Positions 45,353 to 58,165 of a stretch of DNA of 64,000 nucleotides are shown in pieces. Both the position numbers and the translations under genes were made by a program. The notes below the pieces were generated by a model that saw nothing but the letters and a program-made list of their open reading frames with translations, ran no database searches and was not told where the DNA came from. The DNA is from Rhinopithecus roxellana (taxonomy: Eukaryota; Chordata; Mammalia; Primates; Cercopithecidae): positions 43,135,211 through 43,199,210 of the forward strand of contig NC_044565.1 of assembly GCF_007565055.1 (NCBI RefSeq). Direction: 5' to 3'. Numbering within the stretch: the stretch's first letter is position 1; each line of letters begins with the position of its first letter.

Positions 45353-47429
45353 TTTTAAAATGAACGTTTTATTTTAGAACAGTTGTAGGTTTAGAAAAAA
45401 ATTGTGACGATAGTTGAGAAAGTTCCCATATACCTCTCACCCAGTTTCCCCTATTATTAGCATCTTACATTAGATGCTCCAGGATACTCTTGTACATTTC
45501 CCATCCCAATCCTAGAATCAGCCATTTTACCAGGAAGCCTTGCTTCTTTTTGTTGGAGAGTGGCATGAGAAACCAAGATCTACGTGTTAGGTGTGTTTGT
45601 TACTCCTGGATTATCATTGCTTCTAGATTTTCTCAGTTGATACAGCAAGAAAATATATGTGTATACTAATCCAGGTATATGTATATACATATATATAACA
45701 TTTATGTTATAATCATCTATATATAGTAAGCTAAACATGTGTTCATACTGATGTCCTCAACTGTGGTTCATTACCACCACATGAATCTTTCTAGGCTACT
45801 TCCCTGGTATATCTGCAATCTCATGCTCTGACAGTAAGAAACCTGGCTCCTACCATTGGTCACCCATTTACTTAATTGTTTGGTTTCAGTATACATGCAG
45901 AGCGCTATCAGAGTTGTTTAGCAGTAACCTCATGGGAACCACCTTTATCAACTAGAGTATAGTGCTTACGTACGATTCTTTTGCCTTTTGTCTAACAAAC
46001 TGTACTCATTTCCAGAGTTACTTAGCTTGGCAACTTTTTCCCATACTGCTTCGGTGAAATTGTTTTAAATGTTGTGATAAAGGTATACTGCCTTGTCACA
46101 TTCCACATTCCATTCCGGGATCCCACAACCTCTTGAATGATTTTTTTAAAAATGTGTATACATTAAGGTTTACTCTTTGTACTGTAAAGTTCTATAGGTT
46201 TTGACAAAGTTTCATGTATTTACCTTTACAGTATTATTCAGAATAGTTTTGCTACCCCAAAATATCACTGCCCTGTGCTTCACCTATTCAACTCTCCTCT
46301 CTCCCCTAAACTCTTGGCAACTACTGATCCTTTAACTGTCTCTACAGTTTTGCCTTTTCCAAGACAAATCTAATTGAAATCACAGAATATGTAGGCTTTT
46401 CCAACTGGCTTCACTTGTGTAGCAATGCACATTTATGATTCATCCATCTATTTTTGTGGCTTAACAGCTCATTTATTTTTTATTATGGAATAGTAGTAAT
46501 TCCTAGCATGGATTATCACAGTTTACATACCATTTCTTCTATTGAAGGACATCTAGCTAGCTTCCAATGTTTTGCTGATTACAAATAAAGCTGCTATAAT
46601 AATTCATGGGCAGGTTGTGTGGAGCATAAGTTTTCAAATCAGTTAGGTAACTAAACACAAGTGCAGTCTAAGTTGTATGGTAAGATTTTTTGGCTTTTTA
46701 AGAAATTGCCAAACTATCTTCCAAGTGTTTATACCATTTTGAATTTCCATCAGCAAAGAATAAGAGTTCCTGTTGCTTATCATTGACAGTAATTTGTATG
46801 GTCAGATTTAGAGATATTTTGTTTGTGTGTTTTTTTGTTGTTGTAACTAGTGTATAGAAATTTCTCCTTAAAGTTTTAATTTGTAATTCCAAAAAGATAG
46901 AAAACATTGAACATCTTTCATTTCTGTGTATCTTCTTTAAAGTAGTGTCTTCTCAGATATTTTTGCCTATTTTAAAATTGGATTGTTTGTTTTCTTATTG
47001 TTGAGTTTCAAGAATTCTTTTTGTGTTTTAGATACAAGTGCTTTATCAGACATGTGTTTTGCAAATATTTTGTCTAAGACTGGGACTTGTCTTTTTATTC
47101 TTTTGACAGTGTCTTGTAAAATTTAATAAGTTACAATTTGCCAGATTTTTTTTCATGGTTCTTACTATTGGTGTTGTATTTAAAAACTCAACACAAACCC
47201 AAGGACACCTAGATTTTCTCTTATGTTTTCCTTCAAGAAGTTTTATAGTTTTGTATTTTATGTTTAGGTCTATGGTTCATTCTGAGGCCATGATCCAGAT
47301 TTATTTTTGTGAAAGGTGTAAGATCTGTGCTAGATTAACCTTTTTTTTTTTTTTTTAACACATGGACAGCCAATTGTTCATGCACTATTTTCTGAAGTTT
47401 ATTCTTTCTTCTGAATTGCTGTGGTAAGC

Positions 47430-47475
47430 AAAAAAAGAAAAGAAAAGAAAAGAAAAGAAAAGAAAAGAAAAGAAA
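47430..47475. repeat. (AAAAG)n microsatellite
   Basis: About nine AAAAG units sit exactly between the antisense L1 and the MLT1 LTR. Confidence 0.95.
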
Positions 47476-48020
47476 AATCCACTCCTCCCTCACAACACCC
47501 TGACAAAGACGTTTACATCCTAATTCCCAAGACCTCTGAGTAAATTAGGTTTAGGTTACGTGGCAAAGGGGAATCAAAGCTGAAGATAGAATTAAGATTG
47601 CTAATCATTTAATTTCGAGATGGGGAGATTATTCTGGATTATCTATGGGCCCTTCAAAGTAACCACAAGACTCCTTAAAAGTAGAGGAGGGAGGTGAAAG
47701 AATTAAAGGACAAGATTTAATGATGGAAGCAATGTCACAGTGATGCAATGTGAGAAAGACATGACTGGCTATTGCCAACTTTGAAGATAGAATTGAGCCA
47801 TGAGCCAAGAAATGTGGCACCTCAAGAAGCTAAAATAGGCAGGGAAATGGATTGTCCCCTAGAATCTTTTGAGAGGAACACACCCCTAGAGACAACTTGA
47901 TTTTAGCCATGTGAGACCCATGTCAGACCTTTGAACTCTAGAACTATAAGATAAATTTGTGTTGTGCAATCCATGAAGTTTGCGGTAATTTTTTACAATA
48001 GCAATAGTAAATTAATACAA
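47476..48020 (+). mobile_element. MLT1-type MaLR LTR nested in L1
   Basis: It shows gacaaagacgtttacatcct, aattcccaagacctctgagt and caactttgaagatagaattg, then agataaatttgtgttgtgca and agcaatagtaaattaatac. Antisense L1 sequence resumes directly after (ctcctctgtcaacaatcagt). The LTR therefore inserted into the L1. Confidence 0.88.
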
Positions 48021-48217
48021 TTGCCTTTCCTCCTCTGTCAACAATCAGTTAACTATATTTCTGTAGGTCTTTTCCTGGGCTCTCTATTCTATTCAATTAA
48101 TCTACGTACCTATTATTTCACCAATACCATCCTGTCTTGATTACTGTAGCTTTAAAGTAAATCTTGAAATTAGATGGTGTTCTTTGTTTTTTTTGTGTGT
48201 TGGCTATCTCAGATCTT

Positions 48218-48516
48218 CTTTTTTTTTTTTTTTTGAGACGGAGTCTCGCTCTGTAGCCCAGGCTGGAGTGCAGTGGCCGGATCTCAGCTCACTGCAAGCT
48301 CCGCCTCCCGGGTCTACGCCATTCTCCTGCCTCAGCCTCCCCAGTAGCTGGGACTACAGGCGCCCGCCACCTCGCCCGGCTAATTTTTTGTATTTTTTAG
48401 TAGAGACGGGGTTTCACTGTGTTCGCCAGGATGGTCTCGATCTCCTGACCTCATGATCCCCCCGTCTCGGCCTCCCAAAGTGCTGGGATTACAGGCTTGA
48501 GCCACCGCGCCCGGCC
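48218..48516 (-). mobile_element. AluYR-type Alu nested in L1, antisense, young
   Basis: A perfect 15-bp duplication of L1 sequence, gctatctcagatctt, flanks it at 48203-48217 and 48517-48531. AluYR markers ccggatctcag and gccacctcgcccggct are present. Confidence 0.96.
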
Positions 48517-48949
48517 GCTATCTCAGATCTTTTGCCTTTCTATGTAAATTTTAGATAAGTGTATTAATATATGTGAAATCACTTCCTGGGATTTTGATTA
48601 AGAGTGTGCTTATAGATCAAGTTAGACTAATAATATTGAGCCTTCCTTCCATGAACATGGACTATCTCTTCATGTATTTACCTATTCTTTAATTTCTTGC
48701 ATCAGACTTGGGTAACTTTCCCCATATAGATCCTGTACATATTTTGTTAGATTTATAACTAAGTATTTCTTTCTCTTTTTTGTGCTATTGTAAATGTTTT
48801 GTTTGTTTAAAATTTAAATTCCAATTGTTCATTTCTGGCATATAGAAAAACATTCATTTTGCATGTTATCCTTATATCTTGTGACCTTGCAATACTCACT
48901 TGTTAGATCCACGAGTGTGTATTTTTTTGTCGTCTTTGAAATTTTTTAC

Positions 48950-50036
48950 ATAGACAATCGTGTCATCTGCAAATAAAGATATTTTATTTCTTTTTTTCAA
49001 TCTTTATATATTTTCTTTGCTTTTCTTATATAATTGAATAGGCTTGGTCTTCCAGCACAAAAAATTGAATGGGTGCCTGGAAAGAAAGGATGCCCTGTAC
49101 TTGTACCCAGTCTTAGGAATAAAACATTTAGTTTATCACCATTAAGTATAATGTTAACTGTGGGTCTTTTTGTGATTTTCTTTATCAAGTGGGGAAGTCT
49201 CCTCTATTCTTAATTTGCTGAGGAATTTTATTATGCATGGATGTTGGATTATTTTAAATGCTTTTTCCACATCAATGGATATGATTATGTGACTTTTTTT
49301 TTTGTCTTTAGCCTGACTGGTGAAGTACATTGATTGATTTTTGAATTTTGAACCAGACTTGCACACTTGGAATAAATCCCACTCTATCATAGCATATTAT
49401 TTTCTTTATACATTTTTGAAATTGATTTATGAATATTTTGTTAAAGATTTTGTATGAAATCTTTAACAAAAGATTACTTTAGCTTTCTATGTTCATGAAA
49501 GCTATTTGTCTTTAGTTATCCTTCCTTGTAATGTCTTTGTCTGACTTTGGTATAGGTTAATTCTAGCTTCATATAATAAGTTTAGAAATATTCTGTCTGC
49601 TTCTATTTCTTGACAAGAATGTGAAAAATTGGTACATGTAATTTCATCCTTAAATGTTTGGTAGAATTTAGCGATAAAACCATCTGGGCCTGATGCTTTT
49701 TTGGGGGGAAGATTATGAATTATTGATATAATTTTAAAAATAGACATAGGCCTATTCAGATTATCTATTTCTCTTTGTGAATTTTGGTACTTTGTGTCTT
49801 TCAAGGAATTGGTCCATTTCATCTAAGTTATCAAACTTGTAAGCGTAGAGTTGTTTGTGGTATTATTTTATTATCCTTTTAATATCCATGGGATCAGTAA
49901 TAATGACCTTCTTTCATCTGATATTTGTAATTTGTGTCTTCTCTCTTTTTTCTTGGTTAGCCTGGTTCTTTAGGCTAATACATGTATTAATCTTTTCAAA
50001 GAATGAGGTTTGTGGTTTGTCAATATTCTCTTCTTA
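48950..50036 (-). pseudogene. L1 ORF2 reverse-transcriptase remnants
   Basis: Minus frame pieces at 49822-49502 include NLPPKKASGPDGFIAKFYQT, the finger/palm entry of L1 reverse transcriptase. Those at 49390-49154 include IISIDVEKAFKIIQHP, the region of the first catalytic aspartate. The segment near 48950-48975 holds the diverged FADD block. Stops and frameshifts separate them, so no enzyme is made. Confidence 0.88.
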
Positions 50037-50330
50037 GGCTGGGCGCAGTAGCTCACATCTGTAATCCCAGCATTTTAGGAGGCTGTGGTGAGAGAATTGC
50101 TTGAGCCCAGGAGTTTGAGACCAACCTGGACAACATAGCGAGATCCTCATCTCTACAAAGAATACAAAATTTAGCCAGGCATGGTGGCACATACTTGTGG
50201 TGCCAGCTGTTGGGAGGCTGAGGCAGGAGGATCACTTGAACTGGAGTTTGAGGCTGCAGTGAGCTATGATCACTACTGCACTATAGCCTGTGTGACAGAG
50301 TGAGACCCTGTCTCAAAAACAAAAACAAAA
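50037..50330 (+). mobile_element. AluJ-type Alu nested in L1, sense
   Basis: It begins ggctgggcgcagtagctcac and ends gagaccctgtctcaaaaaca with a CAAAAA tail. Strong divergence and ctgagcccaggagtttgag-type words fit AluJ. L1 sequence lies on both sides. Confidence 0.92.
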
Positions 50331-51094
50331 AATCTCTTATTGTTTACGTCTTTGTAATTTCATTGATTTCTGCTTTAAATTTTACTATTTATTCCCTTTT
50401 GCTTGCTTTAGGCTCAGATTGCTCTCTTCCCTAGGGTAGTAAATGGGTGGCTTTTTAAAAACCAGCATTACCATTTTTATTTATTTGGAGCATTCAGTAT
50501 ATTTATATTAATGCTAACTGCTTATGTACGTAAACGTTTCTACCATATTTTTTGTCCTTTTCGTATGTCTCTTTCTATGACTTTTTTCTTTCCTTTCTTG
50601 ACTTTCTTATAGTAGGTTTTTAAAACACATATTTCTTCCTTACTTGTTTGGGTTTCCTTTTTCTGCTTCTATTATGTAGTGCTTCCTTTAGAAAGTTTAT
50701 ATACATTTACACACATTTAATTTACTTATATCAATATTATAGCCTAAAGTTAATCAATATTTCCATCCTTACTCTGAACAATTTAAGAACTTAGAGCACT
50801 TTATTCCAGTCACTCTTTTCACAGTAAATGCTATTATCATTGGAAATTTTAGCTCTATCTTATTTATTTATTGTTTATATACTTGTTATACCTTTATCTT
50901 TGTTTTACATAGTTGATACTGATTTAGACTTACTCATATATTGTTTTTATTGCTCTTTATCTTTTATTTCTTTATCTGAGATCACTTTTTCCCCTTGCCT
51001 GAAGTTACATTTTTAATAATTTTATTCAGTGAAGTTATGTTGATGGAAAAATCTATCAGATTTTTTTTTTCTGGGAAATGTCCTTTGTTTACCT

Positions 51095-51098
51095 GCTT

Positions 51099-51140
<42 letters not shown>

Positions 51141-51409
51141 AGACGGAGTCTGCTCAGTCGCCCAGGCTGGAGTGTTGTGGCCCGATCTCAGCTCACTGCA
51201 AGCTCCGCCTCTCAGGTTCACGCCATTCTCTTGCCTCAGCCTCCTGAGTAGCTGGGATTACAGGCGCCCGCCACCTTGCCCGGCTAGTTTTTTGTATTTT
51301 TTAGTAGAGACGGGGTTTCACCGTGTTAGCCAGGATGGTCTCGATCTCCTGACCTCGTGATCCACCCTCCTCGGCCTCCCAAACTGCTGGGATTACAGGT
51401 GTGAGCCAC
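51095..51409 (-). mobile_element. AluY/YR-type Alu nested in L1, antisense, 5'-truncated
   Basis: A 37-bp T-run, then gagacggagtctgctcagtc. It ends at gtgagccact, lacking the last bases gcgcccggcc of the full element. The duplication tgtttacct lies at 51086-51094 and 51410-51418, so the loss occurred at insertion. Confidence 0.9.
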
Positions 51410-51547
51410 TGTTTACCTTATTCTTGAATGACATTTTGCTGCCTATGGAAAGGCAGGTTGGCCATGGTCTTATTTCATTTCATTATAGATATTCTACTGC
51501 CTCTGTCTCCCATTTTTGTTGTTGAGGAGTTAGATGTCAGTCTAACT

Positions 51548-51770
51548 TAGGGGTGAGCAAACTGTGACCCACCTGCCAAATCTGGATCATCATCTTTTTT
51601 TTTTTGTTTGTTTTTGTATATAAAGCTTTATTGAAACACAGCCATGCCTAATAATTTACACATTTTCTATCGCTGCTTTTGCTACAATGGCAGAGTTTAA
51701 TATTTGTGACAGATATTATACAGCCTTCAGAACCTAAATCATTGACTGTCTCATCCTTCACAGTAGAGTT
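51548..51770. mobile_element. hAT-type MITE, one arm disturbed
   Basis: Aggggtgagcaaactgtgac, then ccacctgccaaatctggatc, a T-run, then ataaagctttattgaaacac, agccatgcctaataatttac and gctgcttttgctacaatggc. This is the MER element whose full end is caggggtcggcaaact. Subfamily not assigned. It sits inside antisense L1 sequence. Confidence 0.7.
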
Positions 51771-52540
51771 CATTAATTCCTGGTTTATCAATGCTTCTGT
51801 TAATGTAATGGGTCTTTTAAAATAATGTCTCGACCACGTAGGCCTCTGCAATTCCAGTAGGATTTGTCAGGTACGAACTTTTTTATGCTTGTAATTTGCT
51901 GAGCTTCTTGAAGGTGTGGATTATTGTTTGTTATTGGTTGTGGAAATTTTTCAAATCTCGCTTCTGCTGTATCAATTCTCTTTCTTTTTTAAAAGGAAAA
52001 TTTTCTCACTCTATGCTCTGTATTTCTATTATCACTGCTATATATTTCCTGTTTCTTTGTCTCTCCATTCTACATTCCAAATAATTTCTCAGATCCACCT
52101 TCCAGTACACTTACTGTTTCTGTAATTTAATCTACTGTGTAGTTAGTACAATCCACTGAATTTTAAATTTATTGTAATTTTTATTTCTAGTTCTACTTGT
52201 TTTCATTTCCAAAAATGCTTGTTCCTTTTTTATATTTCCTTTTTTCCTGCTCATACTTTCAAGCTACTGTTTTATTTCTTAAACATTTAACATGGTTGGT
52301 TTGTAATCCATAATTGATAATTTATGTATCTGCCATTTTTTGTAGTCTGTTTCTGTCATATGTTATCTCATGTGAAACATCATCTATTAAAATTCTTTGA
52401 GACCTATGATTGAGGTAAATTCCTCCAAAGAGCACTTGCATTTGCTTCTGGCACGCCATTTTAAGATTTTTGAAGAACCCAGTCAATGTAAACTGACTTA
52501 TAAGCTCTGAGGGCTGGCATTTCTTTAGCAAATTTCAAAG

Positions 52541-54140
52541 GAGAATTTTTTCTCTCTTATTGACCATCATGCTATTTTCCTTGCATTCTGAGTGGCAGGG
52601 GGTGGAGTGTGGGGTGCAGGGAGGAAGGAATCTGGTTTGTTTCTAACTTACTCTTATTCTCTTACATAGGAACACTTCTGAAATCTTGACTTCACTTAGT
52701 TTTTTATTTGTCTTATAGTCATATTATTAATGCACTTAAGGAGTTAAAAAAGAATTGTTTAGCATTTAGTTGCGTTCAGCAGAAGGGTAAGTTAGGATAC
52801 CTAGTCTTCAATGTTGATGGGAAAGGAAGCCTGCATTTCCTTGTTTAAACAGCACACTTGCCACAAGAAGGCAAATGACTTGACTGAGGTTACACAACTC
52901 TAATTGTCCAGATTAAAAATTTACTGTTCAACACTACAGTTAAATAGTAAATTCTTAAAGAATGTCCGTTAAAGGAAAAAAAATTAGAGAAACACTTTTT
53001 AAAGATTTTGAAATTTTGAATATAATGATGACTGGGATGGATATAAATAGATATCAATATTCAGTAGGATAGATTACTTATTAAATAGATAGTCAAATAA
53101 GGTACATTTCAAGCCACAGAAGACTATTATTTGATTAAAGATTTAAATCAGATTTGAGGTCATTTCCACCTCAAATCAGCATGCCTCAGACAAATGTCTT
53201 TGTTTCATTTAAAATTTTCCCAACTGCCCTACTTCCTAAACACCAAGGGAATCACCAGCTGCTATCCTGGTATTTAAGCCCAAATCTTTGGCATTATCTT
53301 TACTTTCAAATCTTTCTCTTTCCATGTATACTCATTTATCAACTTTAGCAGCTTCCTTTGCTCTGTCAGTCCGTTTTTGGGACCTGGTTACTTCCTGATT
53401 AGAATATTATCAGTTTCATTCTGGCTTTCTAGTGGGCGGCATCTACTTATGTTTCTAATCTTATATGAAACACATATATACAAACTACACATACAGTACA
53501 CATACAATTAGTTCATATGCTTTATCTGGGCACCTTTTAATGTAAATATTTAGGGAAAATCTACATCATGGTTCCTCTAGGATGAATGTTCTAAAATTGA
53601 GGAGGATAGTAAAGGGGTTTTGACTTCATATGTGATGTTTTTATTTTTTGCAAAGAAATGCAGCTTCGAACCACTACTTAGGTAATACAAATCAAAATAT
53701 AAAGAAAACACTCATGCTTACTATGAAAGCAATGTCTGTACACTTTAGTCCTTTGTAGTGACTCTCCTTTATCCCTACATATCTATAGATGTTCATAGTG
53801 CCTTCTTTAACATTTAACCTTTAAATTGTAAAGCCTAGCTAATAAACTTTATTACTAGTCAAGACTTTTCTTCCATTTTTTAAAATGCCATCTATTCTCT
53901 GGTACAAAGCAGAGAAAAATTCAAGCAGGATGTGCTCTCTTTACTTATTTGTCGGAGTAGGAGATTGAACAAAACATTTTTTTACATATAGGTTTCCCAT
54001 TATTCTCTTTTCAGAAATAATTTTCTAAATGATGACTTGAAACATTTCAAAACCTGCTCTTTCTGCTTCACTTCCTACTATCCATACTTAGTTAGTATTT
54101 GCTACTCTGTACCTTTTCCTCTCTCTTATCTAGAGTCTTA
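52541..54140. other. Intergenic sequence, nothing firmly recognised
   Basis: A segment around 53170-53400 with pyrimidine-rich words (accagctgctatcctggtat, ctttactttcaaatctttct) vaguely resembles L2, but I do not call it. The rest shows nothing. Confidence 0.4.
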
Positions 54141-54154
54141 GAATTTTCAATTCT

Positions 54155-54459
54155 TGCCGGGCACTGTGGCTCATGCTTGTCATCCCAGCACCTTCGGAGG
54201 CCAAGACAGGAGGATTGCTTGAGTTCAGGAATTCAAGAGCAGCCTGGGTAACATAGCATGACCTCGTCTCTACTAAGAAAATAAAAAAGTTTAGCCAGGC
54301 ATGGTGATGCACACCTGTAGTCCCAGCTACCTAGGAGGCTGAGATGGGAGGATCACTTGAGCCCAAAAGATGGAGGCTGCAGTAAGTTATGATTGTGCCA
54401 TTGCACTCCAGCCTGGGCAACAAAGTTAGAACCAGTCTCAAAAAATTAAAAAAAAAAAA
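54155..54459 (+). mobile_element. AluJ-type Alu, sense
   Basis: Starts tgccgggcactgtggctcat and ends cctgggcaacaaagttagaa with a mixed A-tail. The possible duplication (attttcaattct at 54142 and acttccaattct at 54463) is imperfect, as expected for an old insertion. Confidence 0.9.
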
Positions 54460-55118
54460 GAACTTCCAATTCTAAGTCTTCACCTTGTAACTTCCAAACC
54501 CAAATTCTGACTGTACTAGTGGTTATCTCAATTTAACTGTATCCATTTTCAAACTATCAGAGACAACGAATTATCCAGAATGAAGCTCAGAAAGACATAG
54601 AAATAGAAAATATGAATGTTGGGTTAAGAGTATAGAACTCTGAGTGAGAAAGTTCAACACATGGAGTTGCATAAAAAATTAATAAAAAAAGATAATAGAG
54701 ATAATTGTGAAGACAAAACATTGAAGAGATAACTAATGAGAAATACAAGGATTTTCATACTCAAGAAGCAAACAAATCCCCAAACGCTTAAATAAAAAGA
54801 AATGCACTTAGAAATAATACAGTGAAAATAAAGAAAACCACAGACAAAGAGAAAGTTTAAAAGTAGCCAGAAAGAAAAGACAGAATACCTAATGAAGAAT
54901 AATTAATTAGTCAGATATCTGATATTTGAATGAGAAAGAGGGGAATATCTTCAAAGTACTGAGAGAAAAACAATTGTCAACGTTAAATTGCACACTCTGA
55001 AATTTTTCAAAAACAAAGACAAACAAAAGGCAAACAAAGAACCTAAGTGTTTCATAAACATATGCTAAGTCAACTACTTTCTAAAGTTCCCTTCAGAAAG
55101 AAAAACGCTAATCCTAGT

Positions 55119-55503
55119 GTATTAGGTTCTTCTCACACTGCTATAAAGAACTACTTGAGACTGGGATATTTATGAAGAAAGGGGTTTAATTGACTCAGTT
55201 CTACAGGACTATACAGGAAGCATGGCTGGGAGGCCTCAGGAAACTTACAATCATGGCAGAAGGCCAAGAAGAGGCAAACGCATATTACTACGGTGGAGCA
55301 GAAGAGAGACAGAGAGCTAAGGGGGAAGTGCTCCACGCTTTTAAGCAACCAGATCTCGTGAGAACTCACTCACTATCATGAGAACAGCAAGGGGGAAATC
55401 CGCCCCCATGACCCAATTACCTCTTACCCGGTCCCAGCTCCAACACTCAGGATCACAGTTCAACATGAGATTTGAGTGGGGACACAGAGCCAAATCATCA
55501 CCT
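55119..55503 (+). mobile_element. MST/THE1-type MaLR solo LTR
   Basis: It begins tgtattaggttcttctcaca and continues ctgctataaagaactacttg, ggaggcctcaggaaacttac, aatcatggcagaaggccaag, then agcaaccagatctcgtgaga and gagatttgagtggggacaca. This is a solo LTR of an ERVL-MaLR element. The plus frame at 55190-55381 is a reading of this LTR. Confidence 0.92.
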
Positions 55504-55604
55504 AGGAGGGTCTAAAATTCAAAAAGAATCATTGGCAATAAAAATGATAAATATACAGGTAAATTTGAACAATATCTAATTGTATCAACCAATAATAATA
55601 CTTT

Positions 55605-56100
55605 AACAGTTTTCTATTCCTGCCATCACAAATTGCCACAAATTTGATGGCCTAAAAGAATATAAATTTATTATCTTACAGTTTAGCAGCTAGGAGTTTG
55701 ACACAGGTCTCATTGGGTTAAAATCTTCATGTCAACAACACTGCATTCATTTCTGGAGGCTTTAAGGGGAGAATCTTTGCCTTGCCATTACAAGCTCTCA
55801 TAGGCCACCTACATTTCTTGGCTCATGTTCCTCTTCCTCCATTTTCAAAGCATATTTTCTGACCATTCTCTGCAGTCACATCTTCCTCTGATTACAGCCA
55901 GTAAAGGTCCTCACTTTTAAGTATTCATGTGATTCAATTGGATACACTTGGGTAAAACAGGATCCTCTCATCTCAAAGTCCTTAACCCTAATCCCATCTG
56001 CAAAGTCCCTTTTGTCATTTAAGGTAACATATTAACAGGTTCTGGGAATTAGTACATTGACATTTGGGGACTGGGGAAGGGGCATTATTCTGCCTACCAC
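55605..56100. mobile_element. MaLR/ERVL-like LTR block
   Basis: Tttctattcctgccatcaca, aattgccacaaatttgatgg, cctaaaagaatataaattta, ttatcttacagtttag, then attctgcctaccaca at the right end. This is the shape of an old MaLR-family LTR in reverse orientation. Subfamily uncertain. Confidence 0.6.
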
Positions 56101-56649
56101 AAATGCTATCTAAGTTTTCGATTTCATGCTTTTCTGGATAAAATTATAAAACTAAACTGAAAAACACCAAGTAAGTACAAACAAATGGGTAAGAAGCCTT
56201 TATATTATGAGGATGTCAATTTCCCCCAGTTTATCTATTGCTTCAAAGCAACTTCAATAAAAGAATCTCATAAAGTTTTTCATAAAATTTGTGAGGCTGA
56301 TCCTAAACTCTATATAGAAGAGTGAACATCCAAGACAAGAAGTTCTTGACAAAGCAGAATAAAGTGGAGATTCTTGTTCTGCTACATGACAAGATTTATC
56401 CTAACACCAGTAACTGAAACCGTCTGTACTGGTACAGGGATAGATGCTTGGAATGGAATAGAAACTCCAGGTGTATTCCCAAACATATTTGGAAACTTGA
56501 TATATGACAGATATGGCAATGCAGGTCAATGAGGAAAAGCTGGATGTGTTCAATACATGAAACTTGGACCACTGTTTATTCATGAGGCAATGAATTGCAT
56601 CTTTCTTAACCATACAAAAATTAATTCCTAGGTTTTATTAGCTGGACAT

Positions 56650-56955
56650 GCTATTTTTGTTACCTCCACAGATTACAATGGATTCACATGAAACAGGTTT
56701 ATTTCCTATCTGTGTCACATTCCAATGTATATTTGTGGGGGAGAGGTATGTCAATGCTCTGATCTCCATTGTCATTCACAGATCCAGCTTCTTTTATCTA
56801 GTGGCTCTGCAATCCCCTTGGCTTAGTTATCCTCTGTGTCTTCTGCAGCCGGCTGGCAGATGGGGAGCACCGAGGATCTTGCAAGAGATTTTAGGGCCCA
56901 GTACGTGTTCCCATGGCTCCACCAAACTACGAAGCTGGATGGAAAGGTAGCCTTT
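56650..56955. repeat. Unknown insert inside the L1
   Basis: Between clear L1 segments lies a GC-richer 300 bp with gatctccattgtcattcaca and gagattttagggcccagtac, then cccatggctccaccaaacta. It resembles an old dispersed LTR-type fragment but I cannot name it. Confidence 0.35.
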
Positions 56956-57507
56956 TTGGTACAAGTAGAAAAATAAAATGTGTGTCTACTACATAAATGG
57001 ATTAAGTAATTAAATATGAAAGGCAATGCCAAAACTTAAAGGAAAATATGAACTATTTTAAGAGCTCAGGATAAGTAATATTTCCATAAACAGGGCAGAT
57101 AAGTACTAGCCATAAAGGAAAGATCAATTGGTATATTCAAGCATATTAAAATTAAGAACTTTTGCTAATTAATAGATACCATAAAGAAACCTAAATAATA
57201 AGCCACAAAATGAAAGAAGTTATTTGTTATGCATAATGGACAAAGGCTTAGCTTCCAGAATATATAAACAAGCACTAAAAATCCTTAAGAAAAAAAATCA
57301 GTAGTTTAAAAAAGACAACAAATATGAACTGATATTTCAAGAAATATGGAAAACAAATAGCCAATGAACATATGAAAAAATATTCAACCCCTTTAATAGT
57401 TGGGAAAATGCAAATTAAACTTCAACGTGGCTTTAATTTCACACCCACCAAATTGTGAAAAATTGAAACAATATAACAAAAGAAATTTCTTTTTAATAAT
57501 GCTGATG

Positions 57508-57509
<2 letters not shown>

Positions 57510-57559
<50 letters not shown>
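57510..57559. repeat. (TA)n microsatellite
   Basis: About 20-25 TA units, followed by gtatatata. It lies inside L1 sequence and makes overlapping Tyr/Ile frames on both strands. Those are not genes. Confidence 0.95.
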
Positions 57560-58165
57560 GTTGCTTTGGAAAACAGTATAGAAATAACTTGTAGAGTGAA
57601 AACAAATCCAGGAAACACTTATGGGCAAAAGAAAATCACTAACACATGTTGATCAAAGGATACATTCAAGAATATTTATAACAGAATTAATTTTAATCAT
57701 GAAAAAACAGAATAGCAAATAACCCAGGTATCTATTGATAGATGAATGGATACATAAAGTCAGGTATCATCAGAAAGTCCACAATAGTGAAAATGAATAA
57801 GCCCCAAGTACATACACACAGAACATAGATTCATCTCACAAGCATAAGGTTGAGTAAAAAAGGAAATCACTGAATATATGCAATTTAATTCCATCTATAT
57901 GAAGTATAAAGACAAGCAAAGCTAAATACATTGTTTCAGGATGCATATACATGAGGCCAAATGATAAAGAAAAGCAAGAAAATAAGAAACACAAAATTCA
58001 GATCTGTACCTACATTTGGACACGATGGAAATCAGGTTGATGCCTCAAGAAAGGGATGTAGAGGACTTTCAAGCTGTTGATAATGTTCCATTTCTTACAC
58101 ATAGACTGTTATTTAAAAAAATTTACTTATGATATTATATAAAATATTTCATAATCAAAGATTAA

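Larger units (their letters stand above)
45356..52540 (-). mobile_element. Long ancient antisense L1M-type LINE with nested insertions
   Basis: From left to right the antisense element shows a 3' UTR (45,356-46,140: gttttattttagaacagttg, cagccattttaccaggaagc), the C-terminal end of ORF2 (46,140-47,425: gccttttccaagacaaatct, ggcaactactgatcctttaa, attgaaggacatctagctag), ORF2 middle and reverse-transcriptase parts (48,021-50,430), and more upstream ORF/UTR parts to about 52,540. Insertions split it: an MLT1 LTR (47,476-48,020), AluYR (48,218-48,516), AluJ (50,037-50,330), AluYR (51,095-51,409) and a MITE (51,548-51,770). It is much diverged, with many stops. About 5.4 kb of the total is L1. Confidence 0.88.
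54490..58165 (+). mobile_element. Ancient sense L1M/HAL1-type LINE, nested insertions
   Basis: The left part (54,490-55,118) carries aaaagtagccagaaagaaaa, gtactgagagaaaaacaatt and gtcaacgttaaattgcacac, an internal L1M signature. The right part (56,105-58,165) carries the ORF2 C-terminal order (aagttcttgacaaagcagaa, caatgaacatatgaaaaaat, gtatctattgatagatgaat, aggatgcatatacatgagg) and an AT-rich 3' end. Insertions split it: an MST-type LTR (55,119-55,503), an LTR-like block (55,605-56,100) and an unknown piece (56,650-56,955). It points opposite to the L1 at 45-52 kb. Confidence 0.82.

Noticed and set aside
48184..48456. Alu-type frames (also 764-1051, 21067-21374, 27235-27423 and 33666-33952)
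   Set aside because: The ETESRSVAQAGVQW-type peptide is the standard translation of Alu, not a gene.
57393..57628. Tyr/Ile-repeat frames on both strands
   Set aside because: They are translations of the TA microsatellite inside L1.
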